Shown: positions 60,882 through 64,000 of the stretch, in pieces
Position numbering within the stretch: the first letter of the stretch is position 1
Layout of the letters: every line of letters starts with the position of its first letter
NCBI GenBank assembly: GCA_910822075.1
Contig: CAJVGC010000001.1
Coordinates: 50,311,066-50,375,065, forward strand
DNA length: 64,000 bases
Source: Senecio squalidus
Lineage: Eukaryota; Streptophyta; Magnoliopsida; Asterales; Asteraceae
Direction: 5' to 3'
Made by a program: the position numbers and the translations under genes
Notes under the pieces: generated by a model
What the model saw: only the letters and a program-made list of their open reading frames with translations
Told to the model about the DNA's origin: nothing
Database searches by the model: none

Positions 60882-62192
60882 ATGTCATCATCGTCTTCAA
60901 ACGCTCACCCAACAAACGGAAACATACCTTCGACGCCACAATCACAAACCATCCCCCAATTCCGGTTTCACAAACTACCATAATCATAGCAAACCCATTG
61001 TTATCATCCCAAATACCAAATTTTGGCCAACAACAACAACAAATTTTAAACAACTTTTTTTCGCAACAAACTACACAACAACACCCCAAACGGATGTGTT
61101 TCAAACCAGAACAATTTTTTATGCATCAACAACTATTGTTGCAACAACAACAAATTATACAACAACAATCACAATTTCTACCACAACAATCACAATTTCT
61201 ACCTCAACAATCACAATTTCTACCACAACAATCACAATTTCTACCTCAACAATCACAAACGCTTCAAGAAACACAAGAAGTTGTGCAAGAAACTCAAGAA
61301 GTTATCGAAGAAACGCAACAACCCGAATCATCTAAGCAAAAAAAGAAAAGGTTGTGTAAAAAGGTGCTATGGAGCACGGCCGAGGACGTACTTTTGGCGA
61401 AGATGTGGTGTCACATTTCGGAAGATGCCGACATCGCGAACAACCAATCGGACGGACGATTTTGGAGACGAATTGTGTCGGGTTACAACGAACTCGGGGG
61501 CTAGGTTTGGTGGAGAGAAACAAGGAGTCGATGAATAGCAAGTTCACGACGATGAGTGCCGCAGTAAAGAACTTTATTGGGCACTATGCGGAGGCTTTAC
61601 GACTTCGGAAAAGCGGGCAAGACGATGCAAAGGTTTTAGAGGGGGTGCATGATATGTTCCTTGATATTGAGGGTGTGCCTTTTAGGCAAGCGACAGTGTA
61701 GGAAATTTGGAGAGAACATAGCAAGTGTCGTGCTTTTGCGAAAATAGAAACTCCAGTTATGACCGTCAACCTTGAAGACGTTGATATATCCGACGATATT
61801 TTCGCGGATGATCGAAATGAACGACCACGTGGAAAACAAAGAGGAATAAAAGAAAAGAATCATCTGACGCATCCGAAAAGGCTCAATCTTCATCGTCGGC
61901 GTTGTGTGGAGCTATTGCTTCACAATTCAAAAAACTTACCAAATCAAAAAAAGATGTCGCAAAAACGAAAAAAGAAACACTTAAAGTCCAAAAAGAAGCG
62001 GCTTATGCAAGTGCAAGAAAAGACGATATGTTGTTTTTTCAAATGAATACGGAGGGGTTGCCACAACGAGAAGCGGAGTGGATCGAGAGCGAAAAAAATA
62101 CGCATTCGGGAGAAATATGGGATGATTTAGCTTTTAGTATTGTTTTAGTTTTAATAATTTGTATTGTTTTTTATTTGAATTTTATGTACTAG
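60882..62192 (+). pseudogene. PIF/Harbinger ORF1-like (Myb/SANT, NAM-associated) protein, broken
   Basis: In order: a Ser/Asn/Pro-rich start (MSSSSSNAHPTNGN); a Gln-rich stretch with tandem QSQFLPQ units (61140-61260); a Myb/SANT-like region (WSTAEDVLLAKMW, 61369 on; GRFWRRIVSGYNE); a second conserved block (FTTMSAAVKNFIGHY, RKSGQDDAKVLEGVHDMF); and a Lys-rich coiled coil (61900-62060) ending QREAEWIE. This is the layout of the DNA-binding partner of PIF/Harbinger transposases and of host proteins derived from it. Breaks: a frameshift at a C run near 60955, another at 61495-61505, TAG at 61699-61701 just before EIWREH, and a frameshift near 61845-61870. The transposase is absent. The left end touches the Gypsy LTR at 60630. 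Confidence 0.8.
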
Positions 62193-62797
62193 TTTCTATT
62201 TAAATAAATGTTATTAGTTTTTATTTTAATAAAATCTTATATTTATCTTATTTAAATGTTAAAAAAAAAGAAAAAAAAATGTCGGTTCTACATCTCCTTC
62301 AACTCTGAACAGCCGTTGATATAGAAGATTTGAGTTTGACCGTTCCAATGTATATAAGTAGTTAGAAAGTTGTGAGAGACGAAAATACCCCCGTCTTCGA
62401 CGACTCTCTACATAACAAGGTTGACGATTCCTCTTCTTCTTCTAGGTATATACTTACTCCTCTTTTTTTTTTTTTTTTAATGTATAATGCAGTATGTTAC
62501 TTAATCAATTCTGTTTCATAGAGGAATTTCCTTTTATATAAATCAGGGTTCTTATGGGGTGTATATTGCATATTGGATATATTAGTTTTAAATCTTTGCG
62601 TTTTTTGGCTTATATCTAAACACCTCGGTTGGCACATATTTTGAACGCACTTTGACACTTTTAAAATATTCAATTCCAAACACTTATTTAGGTGGTTTAT
62701 GTTTCTATAATATTTTTAATTGTTGGAGGCGTTGTGTGGAAGTCACATTGACCTGATATATACAACCGGGATAGTTTCAAACACAAGTGAAGTGGTG

Positions 62798-63881
62798 ATG
62801 GGAAATTTATTCTCAAAAAAGACACAACTAGACAAAAGTTTGAATGTCAATCAAGACGACTTAGGGACGCTTGTTGTCAAGTCGGAAAAACAAGACTACA
62901 TAAAATTTGCCGATCGTGGAAAGAGTTTGGTGTCAAAAGCAGAAGGTTTGAAACAAATTCTTAATGCAGAAAAGGAGACACAAGTTATTGCAAAACCAAA
63001 CATTGGAAATGCGGATATAATCAATTTTGTTGCTTCCTCTACAACAGATGTTGGAGGGCAACAACAACTCACGAGATCAAGGAAAGTGCTTCTCATTCTC
63101 GATGTAAACGGATTGCTTGCGGATATCATTCATCCCCCGCCAAAGGATTGTAAATCAGATATAAGAATTTTAAAACGGGCAAGTAAGATTTCTTCCCCAT
63201 CTGCTATTTCATTACTATGAAGACTAGTCTTGACATCGATATTATATTGTATCGTTTCAATGTAGTATTCAAGAGACCTTTCTTGGATGATTTTATAGGA
63301 TTTTGCTTTGCTAGATTTGATGTCGCCATTTGGTCTTCAAGAACCAGGTACTACTATATCCATGTATTTTACTTTTCGGATTCTTCTTTAATATGTAGTG
63401 AGCACTACTTGTATCTTATGAAATCATGCAATAGGAAAATATTAAACCCTGTAGTTGATTATTTGTTTGGGGATTTGAAGAAGAAGCTGTTGTTTCTTTG
63501 GGTAAGTGTCGTTAAGTTTTTTTTTTCTTTTTTTGTATTGAATCCTGTTACTTGCACCTAGTATTTTATCGAACCATCATTTTAAAATTGAACGCTGCTA
63601 GGAATTATTAGGGTCTAAATTAACTAATTTTCTTTGTTATTGTTGATTCGGTTACCTCTGTTAAATTTGAGCAACAAACGATTTTGATATCATTTCAGGA
63701 CTTATCCCACTGCACCAGTTCATATGCTAGGAGCCTTGAAAATAGGCATAAGTTCATAGTTTTCAAGAAGCTGCGGAAAATATGGGAAGAAAATGGTCCA
63801 ATTGCTTCTGAGAATGGATATTATGACGAATCAAACACATTGTTGCTGGATGATTCGCCATATAAAGCGTTGCTTAATCAT
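62798..63881 (+). CDS. HAD-superfamily FCP1-like domain protein, 5' part
   Basis: The coding exons seen are 62798-63182, 63266-63347, 63435-63501 and 63699-63881. All boundaries are GT-AG and reading phase is kept throughout; the gene continues past the window. An N-terminal region of about 100 residues is followed by the FCP1/NIF-like phosphatase fold: motif I KVLLILDVNGLLADI, then FKRPFLDDFIGFCF, WSSRT (motif II-like), HKFIVFKKL, and LLLDDSPYKA (motif IV). Motif I has Asn where the second catalytic Asp of DxDGT would be. That is how I remember the plant members, so activity is doubtful. I chose ATG 62798 (MGNLFS, an N-myristoylation pattern). The in-frame ATG 62720 is an alternative, but a 5' UTR intron (donor 62447, acceptor about 62775) would remove it. 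Confidence 0.85.
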
Positions 63882-64000
63882 GTACGCCTGTCTTTTCCTT
63901 GCTGACAACTCATGTACAATCGTCAGTCACATTAAACAGTAACAGTTTCGACCCATATACTATTGAATGGGTTGATTTGGGTTATATGTTATATCTAACT

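Overview
The window is plant nuclear DNA, very probably from a eudicot. An Asteraceae-type genome is my guess, not something I could test. The evidence is AT-rich intergenic DNA, spliced genes of plant families (RALF, methylesterase, a plant HAD/FCP1 protein), plant-type LTR retrotransposons with tRNA-Met primer sites, and dense nested TIR elements. No CRISPR array, operon or bacterial feature was seen. Most of the sequence is transposable elements inserted into each other; host genes are few.

Layout. 1-4376: 3' part of a chromovirus-type Ty3/Gypsy element with a 2.6-kb LTR. 4377-5381: Copia-like leader and LTR remnant flanked by outward-facing primer sites. 6466-10169: a run of TIR elements (a Micron-like element in TA repeats, a TTA-flanked Tourist/Harbinger MITE, a MULE-type MITE with a 9-bp duplication, and a MULE nested inside another MITE). 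10404-10772 (-): a RALF-like peptide gene. 12131-22599 (-): a decayed eIF3m gene whose last intron carries a Copia element (12290-19277) with an internal inversion. 23653-25620 (-): an intact five-exon MES11-like methylesterase gene. 25.9-30.6 kb: MITE and SINE remnants in AT-rich DNA. 30604-36949: a young non-coding LTR element (LARD type) whose LTRs hold arrays of TTCG-capped hairpins. 37311-40702: two TIR elements in TA microsatellites; the larger has captured a Pumilio exon. 43636-44044: a small Helitron. 45.0-46.0 kb: nested hAT-type MITEs. 46948-55505: a second Gypsy element, interrupted by a 3.2-kb solo LTR. 58195-60630 (-): another LTR of the first Gypsy family. 60882-62192: a broken PIF/Harbinger ORF1. 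62798-63881 (+): the first four coding exons of a HAD/FCP1-like gene that runs off the window.

Host genes that look functional are RALF-like, MES11-like and HAD/FCP1-like. They are independent transcription units. The eIF3m copy is a pseudogene by several criteria. Target-site duplications could be read directly for eight insertions, which fixes their boundaries to the base and gives a relative order of events.

The most unusual items are: (a) the Copia copy with a 2.26-kb inversion and a duplicated leader but intact outer LTR tips and target duplication, which points to aberrant reverse transcription before integration; (b) the LARD LTR hairpin array with its TATA box inside a palindrome; and (c) the Pack-type TIR element carrying a Pumilio exon with both splice sites.
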